From Collimonas sp. UBA1456 (GTDB lineage Bacteria > Pseudomonadota > Gammaproteobacteria > Burkholderiales > Burkholderiaceae_D): a stretch of DNA of 19,927 bases. Under the pieces are notes generated by a model, which saw only the letters and a program-made list of their open reading frames with translations, made no database searches and was not told the origin of the DNA. Below are positions 1 to 7,557 of this stretch, in pieces. Where the stretch lies: positions 1 through 19,927 of the forward strand of contig DCSW01000037.1 in NCBI GenBank assembly GCA_002325825.1, read 5' to 3'. Every line of letters starts with the position of its first letter. Position 1 is the first letter of the stretch. The translations under genes were made by a program, and so were the position numbers.

Positions 1-317
1 ACATACTTTGATGTATAAATCCACCGGAAAGGATTGGTACACTTTTAATGTGCCATTCATGGCCGTTCGAAGTGCGCTTTTCCGGTACATTAGTCACGCG
101 GCCGTTTATAGCTATTCCTATTTCTTTACTTTGTTAAATAAAATTCAGGCGGCGGCCCAATCTGGCGCTGCTTTTGGTGAATCTGTATTCTATCGGATAA
201 AAAATCCGAGGTGTCGGTCACGGCCGTCTATTTTCCACCAATCGGGATAATTTTCCGATGCAGTAGCCACGGCCATTAGCGGTTGTCGCTGGCGGCTACT
301 TCTATAATTTTGGTGCT
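1..317. other. Upstream region without a recognised gene
   Basis: No protein family was recognised on either strand. The region has two small hairpins, CGGAT/ATCCG at 194-208 and ATCGG/CCGAT at 241-259, and a consensus -10 box next to murB. An open frame at 8-250 has no recognisable domain and no convincing ribosome binding site, so it is not called. The stretch may hold the promoter of a gene lying beyond the left edge. Confidence 0.5.
303..308 (+). promoter_or_regulatory. Candidate -10 box of murB
   Basis: A perfect TATAAT lies 9 nt before the murB ATG. No good -35 is visible at the normal spacing; TTGTCG at 283-288 is only 14 nt away. If the box is used, transcription would start within about 0-3 nt of the ATG, giving a leaderless or nearly leaderless mRNA. 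The lack of any Shine-Dalgarno sequence before the ATG fits this. Confidence 0.4.
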
Positions 318-1355
318 ATGACTTCCACTACCCCAACATTGCCGTTTCAATACGACTTTTCGCTGCGCTCGCACAACACTTTCGGTATCGATGCTCGCGC
401 TCTTGCTTATTTGCCGGTGGCCTCGCTTGCTAACCTGCAGGCACTTAAGTCTGATCCCGATGCCGTTGGCATGCCGCGCCTAGTGCTCGGGGGCGGCAGT
501 AATCTGCTTCTGACAAAGAACTTCGATGGGTTGGTGTTACATATGTGTACTCACGGACGCGAGATTGTCGGCAGCGACCAGCAAGCAGTGTATGTACGCG
601 CAGCCGCCGGCGAAAATTGGCACGATTTCGTGCAATGGACCCTGTCACAAGGGTGGGGTGGACTGGAAAACCTTTCTTTGATCCCTGGCAGCGTCGGCGC
701 CGTACCAATCCAGAACATTGGTGCTTACGGCTGTGAGCTACAAGATTGTTTTCATGGTCTGACCGCATTTGACATGAACAGCGGCGAAATATTGCAATTA
801 GACCGTGAGGCTTGTGCGTTTTCTTATCGCGACAGCGTCTTCAAGCACAGACTGCGCAATCGGGTGGTGGTGCTGGATGTGACGTTTGCGTTGCCCAAAC
901 AGTGGCGGCCGAATTTGCGTTACGCCGACGTTGCGCAAGAATTGGCGGCGCAGAGGTTGGATCATCCGACTGCACGTGATGTCAGCGATGCGGTGATAGC
1001 AATTCGTACTCGCAAGTTGCCCGATCCTGTCTTGCTTGGCAATGCAGGTAGCTTCTTCAAGAACCCAATTGTTCCGGCTACACAGCACGACACATTGCTG
1101 GCAAAGCACCCGCAACTGGTAAGCTACGTGCAGGCAGATGGCAGCTACAAGCTGGCGGCCGGCTGGCTGATTGACCAGTGCGGCTGGAAAGGAAAAAATC
1201 TGGGGAGCGTTGGCGTCTATGAAAAACAGTCGTTGGTACTGGTCAATCGCGGCGGCGCCAGCGGGCAGGACGTGATGCGCTTGGCACAGGCAGTGCAGAG
1301 TGATGTAATGACAACATTTGGCGTGGCTCTGGAGCCGGAGCCGATATTTATTTAA
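318..1355 (+). CDS. murB: UDP-N-acetylenolpyruvoylglucosamine reductase MurB
   Basis: MurB reduces UDP-GlcNAc-enolpyruvate to UDP-MurNAc with NADPH and FAD, in the cytoplasm, as the second committed step of peptidoglycan synthesis. The 345-residue protein matches the length of the long (E. coli-like, type I) family, about 342. Visible landmarks are the FAD-binding LGGGSNLLL near residue 57, the PGSVGAVPIQNIGAYG block near 123-138, SYRDS with the conserved Arg171, GSFFKNP with the catalytic Ser near 245, and a C-terminal EPEPIFI whose Glu341 corresponds to the family's catalytic glutamate. The start is supported by the family-like N-terminus (YDFSLRSHNTFGIDA) but has no Shine-Dalgarno. The gene stands alone and converges on ppnP. 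No lesions were seen. Confidence 0.97.
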   Translation: MTSTTPTLPFQYDFSLRSHNTFGIDARALAYLPVASLANLQALKSDPDAVGMPRLVLGGGSNLLLTKNFDGLVLHMCTHGREIVGSDQQAVYVRAAAGENWHDFVQWTLSQGWGGLENLSLIPGSVGAVPIQNIGAYGCELQDCFHGLTAFDMNSGEILQLDREACAFSYRDSVFKHRLRNRVVVLDVTFALPKQWRPNLRYADVAQELAAQRLDHPTARDVSDAVIAIRTRKLPDPVLLGNAGSFFKNPIVPATQHDTLLAKHPQLVSYVQADGSYKLAAGWLIDQCGWKGKNLGSVGVYEKQSLVLVNRGGASGQDVMRLAQAVQSDVMTTFGVALEPEPIFI

Positions 1356-1460
1356 TTGCAATGAAATTTTCTAATTTAAAGATGCTTGTCATAACCGTGA
1401 CATATTGACTGGCTATGCTTCGTCCTGTCATATCTTACAATCTCTAAGGTAAAGAATTTC

Positions 1461-1497
1461 GCCCCCCCCCTTGTGCAATGGCTCCGGTGGGCTTTTT
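1461..1497 (+). terminator. Probable Rho-independent terminator after murB
   Basis: A run of nine C after a G (1461-1470) can pair with GGTGGGC at 1486-1492, with one mismatch, across a loop of about 18 nt. It is followed by TTTTT at 1493-1497. It lies about 105 nt past the murB stop, between murB and the convergent argF-argG-ppnP operon. Confidence 0.55.
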
Positions 1498-1515
1498 GCC
1501 TACACAGGTAATTTC

Positions 1516-1833
1516 TCAGACGTAATGGAAAATGTCATTGGCGGGGTCTCCAGCGTCTCGATATCGAAACTTGAGTTCGCCGGAATTTCAAAGTGCTCGC
1601 CGCTACTGTATTGATCCCCAGTCTTGCTGGTCATTTTTGTGCACACGGCAGACGCCGCTGCTGATTTCCATTATTTCTGCAACGCCGATGCCGAAGTTCA
1701 GCGTCGACGGGAGTATGACGCCCAGCGTCTTCTTGCTGCCGTCGACGAAAACTACGGTGTGGAAAATGCATTTGCCGTTGAAATATATATTGTCCTGCTT
1801 GATAACACTAAAATTGTCGAATTAAGTTATCAT
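1516..1833 (-). pseudogene. ppnP: Broken pyrimidine/purine nucleoside phosphorylase (PpnP/YaiE, DUF1255)
   Basis: PpnP is a small cupin-fold enzyme of about 95-105 residues that cleaves nucleosides with phosphate. The minus strand reads FDNFSVIKQDNIYFNGK, then SKKTLGVILPSTLNFG and EIMEISSGVCRV, which are family-typical. Lesions: codon 4 is TAA (1822-1824) where relatives carry Gln; one extra G in the run at 1616-1619 shifts the frame; the next segment continues in the new frame as GEHFEIPANSSFDIE; a second, opposite shift near 1540 returns to the original frame, ending in HYV and TGA at 1516-1518. Total length, 318 nt, equals an intact gene. The ATG follows the argG stop by 2 nt, so it was the distal cistron of the arginine operon. 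Identification is from remembered family sequence. Confidence 0.8.
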
Positions 1834-1835
1834 GT

Positions 1836-3173
1836 TTAGTTATTCTCATCTTTGTGGAACAGCGGCAAAGATGAAACGTTGCTGGAGGCCAATAGGCCGG
1901 TGCTTTGATAGATCGCCAGTTTTTGGCGGGTATCGTTGATATCAAGGTTTCGCATCGTCAGTTGGCCGATACGGTCTTGCGGCGAGAATGCGCCCCCACC
2001 CTTTTCCATGGTCAGGCGATCAGGATGATAGGTCAGATTGGCTGACTCGGTGTTGAGGATCGAGTAATCGTTACCGCGACGCAGTTCGATGGTGACTTCG
2101 CCGGTGATGGCGCGCGCCACCCAGCGTTGCGCCGATTCGCGCAGCATGATCGCTTGCGGGTCGAACCAGCGGCCTTGATACAGCAGGCGGCCCAGGCGGC
2201 GACCGCTTTCGCGGTATTGCTCAATGGTTTCTTCGTTATGGATGCCGGTTACCAGACGCTCGTAAGCGATGAACAGTAAGGCAAGGCCCGGCGCTTCATA
2301 GATGCCGCGACTCTTGGCTTCGATGATGCGATTCTCGATCTGATCGCTCATGCCAAGGCCGTGGCTGCCGCCGATGCGGTTGGCTTCCATCATCAGTGCG
2401 ACCTGACTGCCAAACATGATGCCATTGATGGCGACCGGACGGCCTTCTTCAAAGCGCACGGTGACGGTCTCGCGCTTGACTTCGACATCGTCTCGCCAGA
2501 ATGCTACGCCCATGATAGGTTCGACTATCTGCATGCCGGAGTTCAGGAATTCCAGATCTTTTGCTTCATGGGTGGCGCCAAGCATGTTGGAATCAGTCGA
2601 ATAGGCTTTTTCCACCGACATCTTGTAATCGAAGCCAGAGATGATCATGAATTCCGACATTTCCTTACGGCCGCCAAGTTCCCGGATGAACTTGTCGTCG
2701 AGCCAGGGTTTGTAGATGCGTAGATTCGGATTGACCAGCAGGCCGTAACGGTAGAAACGTTCGATATCGTTGCCCTTGAAGGTACTGCCATCGCCCCAGA
2801 TGTCGACTTTGTCTTCGCTCATCGCGGCCACCAGCATGGTGCCGGTGACGGCGCGTCCGAGCGGGGTGGTGTTGAAGTAAGTGACGCCAGCGGTGGAGAT
2901 ATGGAAGGCACCGCTTTGCAGCGCGGCTATGCCTTCTGTCACCAACTGTTCACGGCAATCAACCAGGCGCGCCAGTTCAGCGCCATAGGCCTTGGCCTTC
3001 TTGGGAATAGCATCGTAGTCCGGCTCGTCCGGCTGGCCCAGGTTGGCGATGTAGGCGTAAGGAATGGCTCCTTTCTGGCGCATCCAATGCAGCGCCGCAC
3101 TGGTGTCGAGGCCGCCTGAGAAAGCGATGCCAACTGTTTCGTTGATCGGAACAGATTGCAGAATATTAGACAT
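1836..3173 (-). CDS. argG: Argininosuccinate synthase
   Basis: ArgG joins citrulline and aspartate using ATP to form argininosuccinate, the penultimate step of arginine synthesis, in the cytoplasm. The 445-residue product matches the longer E. coli-type enzyme (about 447). The ATP pyrophosphatase loop SGGLDTS is at residues 19-25. Family-typical blocks include YIANLGQPDEPDYD, the TPLGRAVTGTM segment and DIWGDGSTFKGNDIERFYRYG. It lies 74 nt downstream of argF on the same strand, so the two probably form an operon. The spacer holds a hairpin (GGCTG 3205-3209 with CAGCC 3223-3227, inner CTTA/TAAG). No lesions were seen, unlike ppnP just behind it. Confidence 0.97.
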   Translation of the reverse strand: MSNILQSVPINETVGIAFSGGLDTSAALHWMRQKGAIPYAYIANLGQPDEPDYDAIPKKAKAYGAELARLVDCREQLVTEGIAALQSGAFHISTAGVTYFNTTPLGRAVTGTMLVAAMSEDKVDIWGDGSTFKGNDIERFYRYGLLVNPNLRIYKPWLDDKFIRELGGRKEMSEFMIISGFDYKMSVEKAYSTDSNMLGATHEAKDLEFLNSGMQIVEPIMGVAFWRDDVEVKRETVTVRFEEGRPVAINGIMFGSQVALMMEANRIGGSHGLGMSDQIENRIIEAKSRGIYEAPGLALLFIAYERLVTGIHNEETIEQYRESGRRLGRLLYQGRWFDPQAIMLRESAQRWVARAITGEVTIELRRGNDYSILNTESANLTYHPDRLTMEKGGGAFSPQDRIGQLTMRNLDINDTRQKLAIYQSTGLLASSNVSSLPLFHKDENN

Positions 3174-3247
3174 AATATTATTTCTAGGTAGGTTGAAATG
3201 GTTGGGCTGTGCTTACGTTAAGCAGCCGTGTGGTCGATGATTGATTG

Positions 3248-4162
3248 CTACGCAACTTTTCCCAGCACCAGATACTCGAGCAACGCCTTTTGTACATGTA
3301 GGCGATTCTCCGCTTCGTCCCACACCACCGATTGCGAGCCATCGATCACTTCAGCGGATACTTCTTCGCCGCGATGCGCCGGCAGGCAGTGCATGAACAG
3401 CGCGTCGGCGTCGGCGCGTTGCATCTTTGCCTGATCGACAATCCAGCCGTCGAAGGCTGTCAGGCGTGCGGTGTTCTCATCTTCGTATCCCATGCTGGTC
3501 CAGACATCGGTGGTGACCAGATCAACGCCATCGCAGGCATCCGCCGGATTGGCGAATAGCGTGTAGCGCTGATTGTCCGCAGCGACTAGGGCAGGATCGA
3601 GATCATAGCCTTTCGGGGTCGATACGTTGACGTGGAAACCGAATATCTGAGCCGCTTGCAGCCATGAATACAACATGTTGTTGGCATCGCCGATCCAAGC
3701 GACAGTGTTACCTGAGATCGAGCCGCGGTGTTCGATGTAGGTGAAGACATCGGCCAATACCTGGCAGGGATGCTGCTCATTGGTCAGGCCGTTGATGACC
3801 GGTACCCGCGAGTACGTGGCGAAACGTTCGATGATGTCCTGGCCGAAAGTACGAATCATGATGATGTCACACATGCGCGACATCACCTGCGCTGCATCTT
3901 CCACCGATTCGCCCCGTCCCAATTGGCTGTCGCGCGTGTTGAGGTAGATCGCGGCGCCGCCCAGTTGATGCATGCCGGCTTCGAACGACAGTCGGGTGCG
4001 AGTCGAGTTTTTCTCGAACACCATCACCAGCGTACGATCGAGTAGCGTGTAGTGCGGTTCATAATTCTTGAATTTGCGTTTAATGAGACGGCTACGTTCC
4101 ATCACGTACTCGTATTCGTCCAGCGAAAAGTCAGAAAACTCTATGTAATGTTTGATTGCCAT
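3248..4162 (-). CDS. argF: Ornithine carbamoyltransferase
   Basis: ArgF transfers the carbamoyl group from carbamoyl phosphate to ornithine, making citrulline; it works as a cytoplasmic trimer. At 304 residues it has normal bacterial length. The carbamoyl-phosphate motif STRTR is at residues 53-57, HPCQ at 131-134, the ornithine-loop DVWTSMG around 219-225 and HCLP with the catalytic Cys at 258-261. It is the first gene of argF-argG(-ppnP). The start codon ATG at 4160-4162 has no clear Shine-Dalgarno; a GC-rich hairpin sits 5 nt upstream. The leader is unusually structured, which may matter for control. Confidence 0.97.
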   Translation of the reverse strand: MAIKHYIEFSDFSLDEYEYVMERSRLIKRKFKNYEPHYTLLDRTLVMVFEKNSTRTRLSFEAGMHQLGGAAIYLNTRDSQLGRGESVEDAAQVMSRMCDIIMIRTFGQDIIERFATYSRVPVINGLTNEQHPCQVLADVFTYIEHRGSISGNTVAWIGDANNMLYSWLQAAQIFGFHVNVSTPKGYDLDPALVAADNQRYTLFANPADACDGVDLVTTDVWTSMGYEDENTARLTAFDGWIVDQAKMQRADADALFMHCLPAHRGEEVSAEVIDGSQSVVWDEAENRLHVQKALLEYLVLGKVA

Positions 4163-4171
4163 AAATGAAAA

Positions 4172-4198
4172 CGGCGGCTGCTGTGGCGACTGCCGCCG
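4172..4198 (-). promoter_or_regulatory. GC-rich hairpin directly before the argF start codon
   Basis: CGGCGGC at 4172-4178 pairs perfectly with GCCGCCG at 4192-4198 around a 13-nt loop. On the argF strand the stem is followed by TTTT (4171-4168), then C-ATTT-ATG. It resembles a short intrinsic terminator or a ribosome-blocking stem in the leader. There is no leader peptide I can identify. Confidence 0.5.
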
Positions 4199-4207
4199 AA
4201 AGTTGGA

Positions 4208-4302
4208 ATTTCATTTCTAAATCAATCGCCTGCCCTACAGGCTGCCGAAAATGTTGTACGGGGCCTTGTATGAGGGCGCCACGATTGGCTTAGAAATGAA
4301 AT
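4208..4302. repeat. Imperfect 21-nt inverted repeat in the argF leader
   Basis: The arm at 4208-4228 matches the reverse complement of 4282-4302 at 19 of 21 positions, with the outer 13 bp perfect (TTTCATTTCTAA core). The enclosed 53 nt include a second small hairpin, GCCTG/CAGGC at 4228-4242. It lies between the candidate argF -10 box and the start codon, so it would form the first stem of the argF mRNA. A small mobile element of MITE type is another possibility. Confidence 0.6.
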
Positions 4303-4315
4303 AAGTAGTTTAATA

Positions 4316-4321
4316 ATTATA
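4316..4321 (-). promoter_or_regulatory. Candidate -10 box for argF operon
   Basis: TATAAT is present on the minus strand in an AT-rich stretch about 155 nt upstream of the argF ATG. No convincing -35 hexamer was found 16-18 nt further upstream. It is placed so that the long inverted repeat would start right after the transcription start. Confidence 0.35.
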
Positions 4322-4440
4322 AGGGATTCCACTGGAAAAGATATCTGTAAAAATGTAGCTCTTTTGATAATTTAAAAACTATGTCGAATCAAATAAGCCG
4401 CTGTAACTTGGAGCCATTCAGCGAAATTTGCAAAATCTCC

Positions 4441-4516
4441 GTCATCTCCATGCACGTAGAGATCCACTTTACTTTTTGCACTGATAAAAGGGGATTCCCG
4501 TGTGCGCAGAAATGAC
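4441..4516. repeat. Degenerate intergenic repeat pair (dRS3/REP-like)
   Basis: GTCATCTCC...GAGATCC at 4441-4464 and the inverted copy GGGATTCCC...AAATGAC at about 4491-4516 are decayed versions of the familiar repeat GTCATTCCCGCG-N-CGGGAATCC. They flank a core of about 25 nt that includes ACTTTTTGCAC. Each arm is itself an imperfect hairpin. The rest of 4322-4568 shows no gene on either strand. Confidence 0.5.
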
Positions 4517-4568
4517 AGTGGCGCCTGGTCGGGGATGCCGAATCGGCGTTAATCTCGGTTGGCATATA

Positions 4569-5531
4569 TCAATATGGCTTCTGCGACGATTCATGCAGCA
4601 ACTGCACATACAACTGATGTCGCATCGGTGAAATACTGTTGTTTTTGACCGCTCTCAATATTGCGCAATCCGGTTCGATCAGATGATGGCAGTTGTAAAA
4701 TTTGCACTTTCCCAGATAGGCAGTGAATTCGACGAAGGCCCGCTCCAGCATCCCTTCGCTCAACTGGTACAAGCCGAATTCCTGGAATCCCGGCGAATCG
4801 ATTATATTGGCGGGATTGCTGTCCAGGCTTTGGTCGGTCGCATCCATTTCATACAGACGCGTGAAAGTGGTGGTGTGCTTGCCAGTATCGAGTGCGGCGG
4901 AGATTTCGCACACGGCGATATCCGCATCGGGCACGATCAGGTTGATCAGCGACGATTTGCCCATCCCCGATTGGCCGATCAGGATGGTCGATTGTCCCGC
5001 CAGCAGCGGTTGCAGCGTAGCGCAGGTCTGCTCAGGAAAAGCGCGCGCCGAGACTTCATGCACCAGGTAGTCGAGGTCGGCATACATCTGCAAACGCTGC
5101 CTGGTCTTCCCCAGCGCTTCGATGATATCCGTCTTGTTGAGCACGATGTGGGCTTTGATGCTGGCCGCTTCGGCAGCCACCAGCGCGCGAGAGATTAGAT
5201 CGTCTGAAAAGCTCGGTTCGGTCGCGACTACGATAAATAATTGCGTGATGTTGGCGGCCAGCAGCTTGGCTTTGTACTGGTCCGAGCGATATAGCAGGCT
5301 GTTACGCTCTTCGATGGATTCGATCACCCCCTGGTTGAACGATGTCAGCTTGAGCTTGACGTGGTCGCCGACTGCTACATCGCTTTTCTTGCCGCGAGTG
5401 ACGCATTGCAATTTTAGCGAAGCATCGCCGACTTTGGCTTGCACCAGATAGTGCCGGCCGTGGGCGGCGATCACCAGGCCGTTGCTGTTCTGTTGCTGGC
5501 TCGGTCTGGTGCCTTTGCTGTGCTCAACCAT
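4569..5531 (-). CDS. rsgA: Small-subunit-dependent ribosome biogenesis GTPase RsgA
   Basis: RsgA (YjeQ) binds the maturing 30S subunit and hydrolyses GTP to release assembly factors such as RbfA. The 320-residue protein shows the circularly permuted GTPase order that defines the family: an OB-fold about 15-80, then G4 NKTD at 132-135, G1 GQSGMGKS at 186-193 and G3 DSPG at 245-248. A C-terminal zinc knuckle follows, with Cys276, Cys281, His283 and Cys289. Its ATG lies inside the end of the M48 peptidase gene (8-nt overlap, 5524-5531), so the two are probably translationally coupled. No lesions were seen. Confidence 0.97.
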   Translation of the reverse strand: MVEHSKGTRPSQQQNSNGLVIAAHGRHYLVQAKVGDASLKLQCVTRGKKSDVAVGDHVKLKLTSFNQGVIESIEERNSLLYRSDQYKAKLLAANITQLFIVVATEPSFSDDLISRALVAAEAASIKAHIVLNKTDIIEALGKTRQRLQMYADLDYLVHEVSARAFPEQTCATLQPLLAGQSTILIGQSGMGKSSLINLIVPDADIAVCEISAALDTGKHTTTFTRLYEMDATDQSLDSNPANIIDSPGFQEFGLYQLSEGMLERAFVEFTAYLGKCKFYNCHHLIEPDCAILRAVKNNSISPMRHQLYVQLLHESSQKPY

Positions 5532-6549
5532 GGGTAGCCGTCAGCTTGTTAATGCGCACGACGGCGGCCGAGTGCGAATCGTAAAAGGCTGAGTGTGGCG
5601 GATCGGGGGTCAGGGTCGACGCATTGTCCTCGTACAATTTGATCAATGCGCTTACCAGGTAATTGGCGTCGGTGTGTTTGGCGGCAAAGGCATCGGCTTC
5701 GAATTCTTGCTTGCGCGAGCTGATCACCGATAGCGGCGACAGTAACAAAGTAAAGATCGGCAGTGCCAGCATGAACAAGATCAGCGCCATCGCGTTGTTA
5801 TTATTGAGATCGTTCGGCAGCAGCGGATTGACGCCCAGCCCGGTGTAGAACCAGACCTGCTGTTTCAGGTAGCCGAGCAACGCCATGAACGCCAGCGAAA
5901 TAGCAAACATAACGACGATGCGTTTAACGATGTGCTGGAGTTTGAAATGGCCCAATTCGTGCGCCAGCACTGCTTCGATTTCCTGCGGTGCTAGGCGTGC
6001 TAGCAAGGTGTCGAAGAAAGCGATGCGTTTGCTGGTGCCGAAGCCGGATAAATAAGCATTGCCGTGGGCACTGCTCTTGGAACTATCCATCACGAATAAG
6101 CCCTTTGAAGCGAAACCGACCTGTTTCATCAAGCCTTCAATGCGGCCGCGCAGGCTGTCGTCGGTAAGCGGAGTAAGCTTGTTGAACAGCGGTGCAATTA
6201 CGGTTGGGTAGAGCAGCATCAGCAGTTGGAAACCGCTGAATATCAGCCAGGCGTAAAACCACCAGAGATCTCTGTATTTCGCCATCAACTGTAGCCCGCC
6301 CAGCAGCGTGATACTGATCAGGACCACGGTGCTGATCAGTATCGACAATATGCTGAATTTGGATTTAGCAACGGTATAGTCGGCAGCGCGCTGATGCGCT
6401 GCCAATGAGATCTTTTCGGTGAATTCGGTCGGTACTGCGCTACGGTGCGCCAGCACATGACGAATATGGCGCGAATCCAGCCAGAAGCGCACGGCTACGC
6501 TGATTTTTAGAAGAATGACAAACAAAACTGAAAATACAAATGTAGACAT
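5524..6549 (-). CDS. M48 (Ste24-type) membrane metalloprotease with internal deletion
   Basis: The protein is a zinc endopeptidase of the inner membrane, CAAX-protease/Ste24 branch of M48. The chosen ATG (6547-6549) follows AAGGA by 4 nt and gives 341 residues; an in-frame TTG ten codons upstream is less likely. HELGH is at about 197-201, and EFEAD supplies the third ligand (Glu near 282) and an Asp near 286. Relatives I remember are about 410-420 residues. The missing 65-70 residues lie between the end of TM2 (LLGGLQ, about 80-86) and YRDLWWFYAW (about 92). That block normally carries two membrane segments and a conserved YYRQFVIE loop. The loss is in frame (around 6270-6290). The fold may still form, but activity is doubtful. 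Confidence 0.88.
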   Translation of the reverse strand: MSTFVFSVLFVILLKISVAVRFWLDSRHIRHVLAHRSAVPTEFTEKISLAAHQRAADYTVAKSKFSILSILISTVVLISITLLGGLQLMAKYRDLWWFYAWLIFSGFQLLMLLYPTVIAPLFNKLTPLTDDSLRGRIEGLMKQVGFASKGLFVMDSSKSSAHGNAYLSGFGTSKRIAFFDTLLARLAPQEIEAVLAHELGHFKLQHIVKRIVVMFAISLAFMALLGYLKQQVWFYTGLGVNPLLPNDLNNNNAMALILFMLALPIFTLLLSPLSVISSRKQEFEADAFAAKHTDANYLVSALIKLYEDNASTLTPDPPHSAFYDSHSAAVVRINKLTATHG

Positions 6550-6755
6550 GAAGTCCTTGTATGAGAAAATACTATGCAATGCACCTCTAAGAACCTACTG
6601 CATCATCCTAATATCTGGCCTGCGATGCTCACTGCTCAAGTACAGTTGCGCTTCTTAATCAGACCTTGTCGGGCTTGCTACAGTCCTTGGTAGGGACCAT
6701 GCGGCAAGTTTCTGGTAAAATACGATAAAATCGTTAAATAAATAAGAGAACAATT

Positions 6756-7349
6756 ATGTCACAAGCTACCGATATCTCCGCTAATTCCGTAGCTGCTTCG
6801 CCGGTGCGACCGAATGAATTCAACCTGATCTGGGTTGATATGGAAATGACCGGACTGAATCCGGACAGCGACCGCATCATTGAAGTCGCTGTGGTGGTTA
6901 CCGATCCCCAGCTGAACATCCTGGCCGAAGGGCCGGTGTTTGTGATTCATCAGTCCGATGAGGTCATGCATGGCATGGATGCCTGGAACAAGGGAACCCA
7001 CGGACGCTCGGGTTTGCTTGAAAAAGTCAAAGCGTCGACTGTGACGGAAAGCGATGCCGAATTGGCATTGATTGAGTTTTTGAAAAAATACGTGCGAAGC
7101 GGCAAGTCACCAATGTGCGGCAACACGATTTACCAAGACCGCCGTTTCATGGCGCGCGGCATGCCGAAGCTGGAAGCTTTTTTTCATTATCGCAACCTGG
7201 ACGTGTCGACATTGAAGGAACTTTGCCGCCGTTGGAAACCTGAACTGGCGAGCGGATTCAAGAAGCATCAGAAGCACACCGCACTGGCCGACATCATTGA
7301 GTCGATTGAAGAGTTACGCTACTACCGCGAGCATTTCATCAAGAAATAA
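6756..7349 (+). CDS. orn: Oligoribonuclease
   Basis: Orn is the 3'-5' exoribonuclease that finishes RNA decay by cutting short oligonucleotides, mainly dinucleotides including pGpG, to mononucleotides; it acts as a cytoplasmic dimer. The DEDDh residues are visible: Asp28 and Glu30 in WVDMEMTGL, Asp128 in CGNTIYQDRRF, and His174 with Asp179 in HTALADI. The 197 residues exceed the usual 180 or so because of an N-terminal tail of about 20 residues; the start has a weak upstream AGAGA. It is divergent from the M48 gene, with about 205 nt between them for the promoters. Intact. Confidence 0.96.
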   Translation: MSQATDISANSVAASPVRPNEFNLIWVDMEMTGLNPDSDRIIEVAVVVTDPQLNILAEGPVFVIHQSDEVMHGMDAWNKGTHGRSGLLEKVKASTVTESDAELALIEFLKKYVRSGKSPMCGNTIYQDRRFMARGMPKLEAFFHYRNLDVSTLKELCRRWKPELASGFKKHQKHTALADIIESIEELRYYREHFIKK

Positions 7350-7450
7350 CGACCACGCGTTGAAAAAGTGAACACGTTGATTGCGTCATGTTGTTTAGTT
7401 AAGAATGAGATTAGGTTGCGCCGACAATCCTCACAATGACTCCTTGATTC

Positions 7451-7479
7451 CGTCGTCCCCGCGAACACAGGAATAACGG
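7451..7479. repeat. Decayed copy of the CCCGCG/GGGAAT intergenic repeat
   Basis: The stretch has the form CGTCGTCCCCGCGAACACAG followed by GAATAACGG, an imperfect hairpin of the same family as the element at 4441-4516. The remaining sequence between orn and the next gene (7350-7557) shows nothing else recognisable. Confidence 0.4.
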
Positions 7480-7557
7480 ATAGGGTCGCTAACGACAGCA
7501 GAGCTGTGCTGCCTGTTACTCAATTGGAGGATACGCTGAATGCTTGACCGTCCTTAA

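Noticed and set aside
8..250. 80-codon open frame at the left end
   Set aside because: No recognisable domain, odd composition and no ribosome binding site; too weak to call a gene.
1532..1825. 97-codon plus-strand frame after murB
   Set aside because: It is antisense to the ppnP remnant, whose minus-strand reading matches a known family.
2361..2723. Plus-strand frame inside argG, and similar ones inside argF, rsgA and folE
   Set aside because: These are shadows of intact, well-recognised genes.
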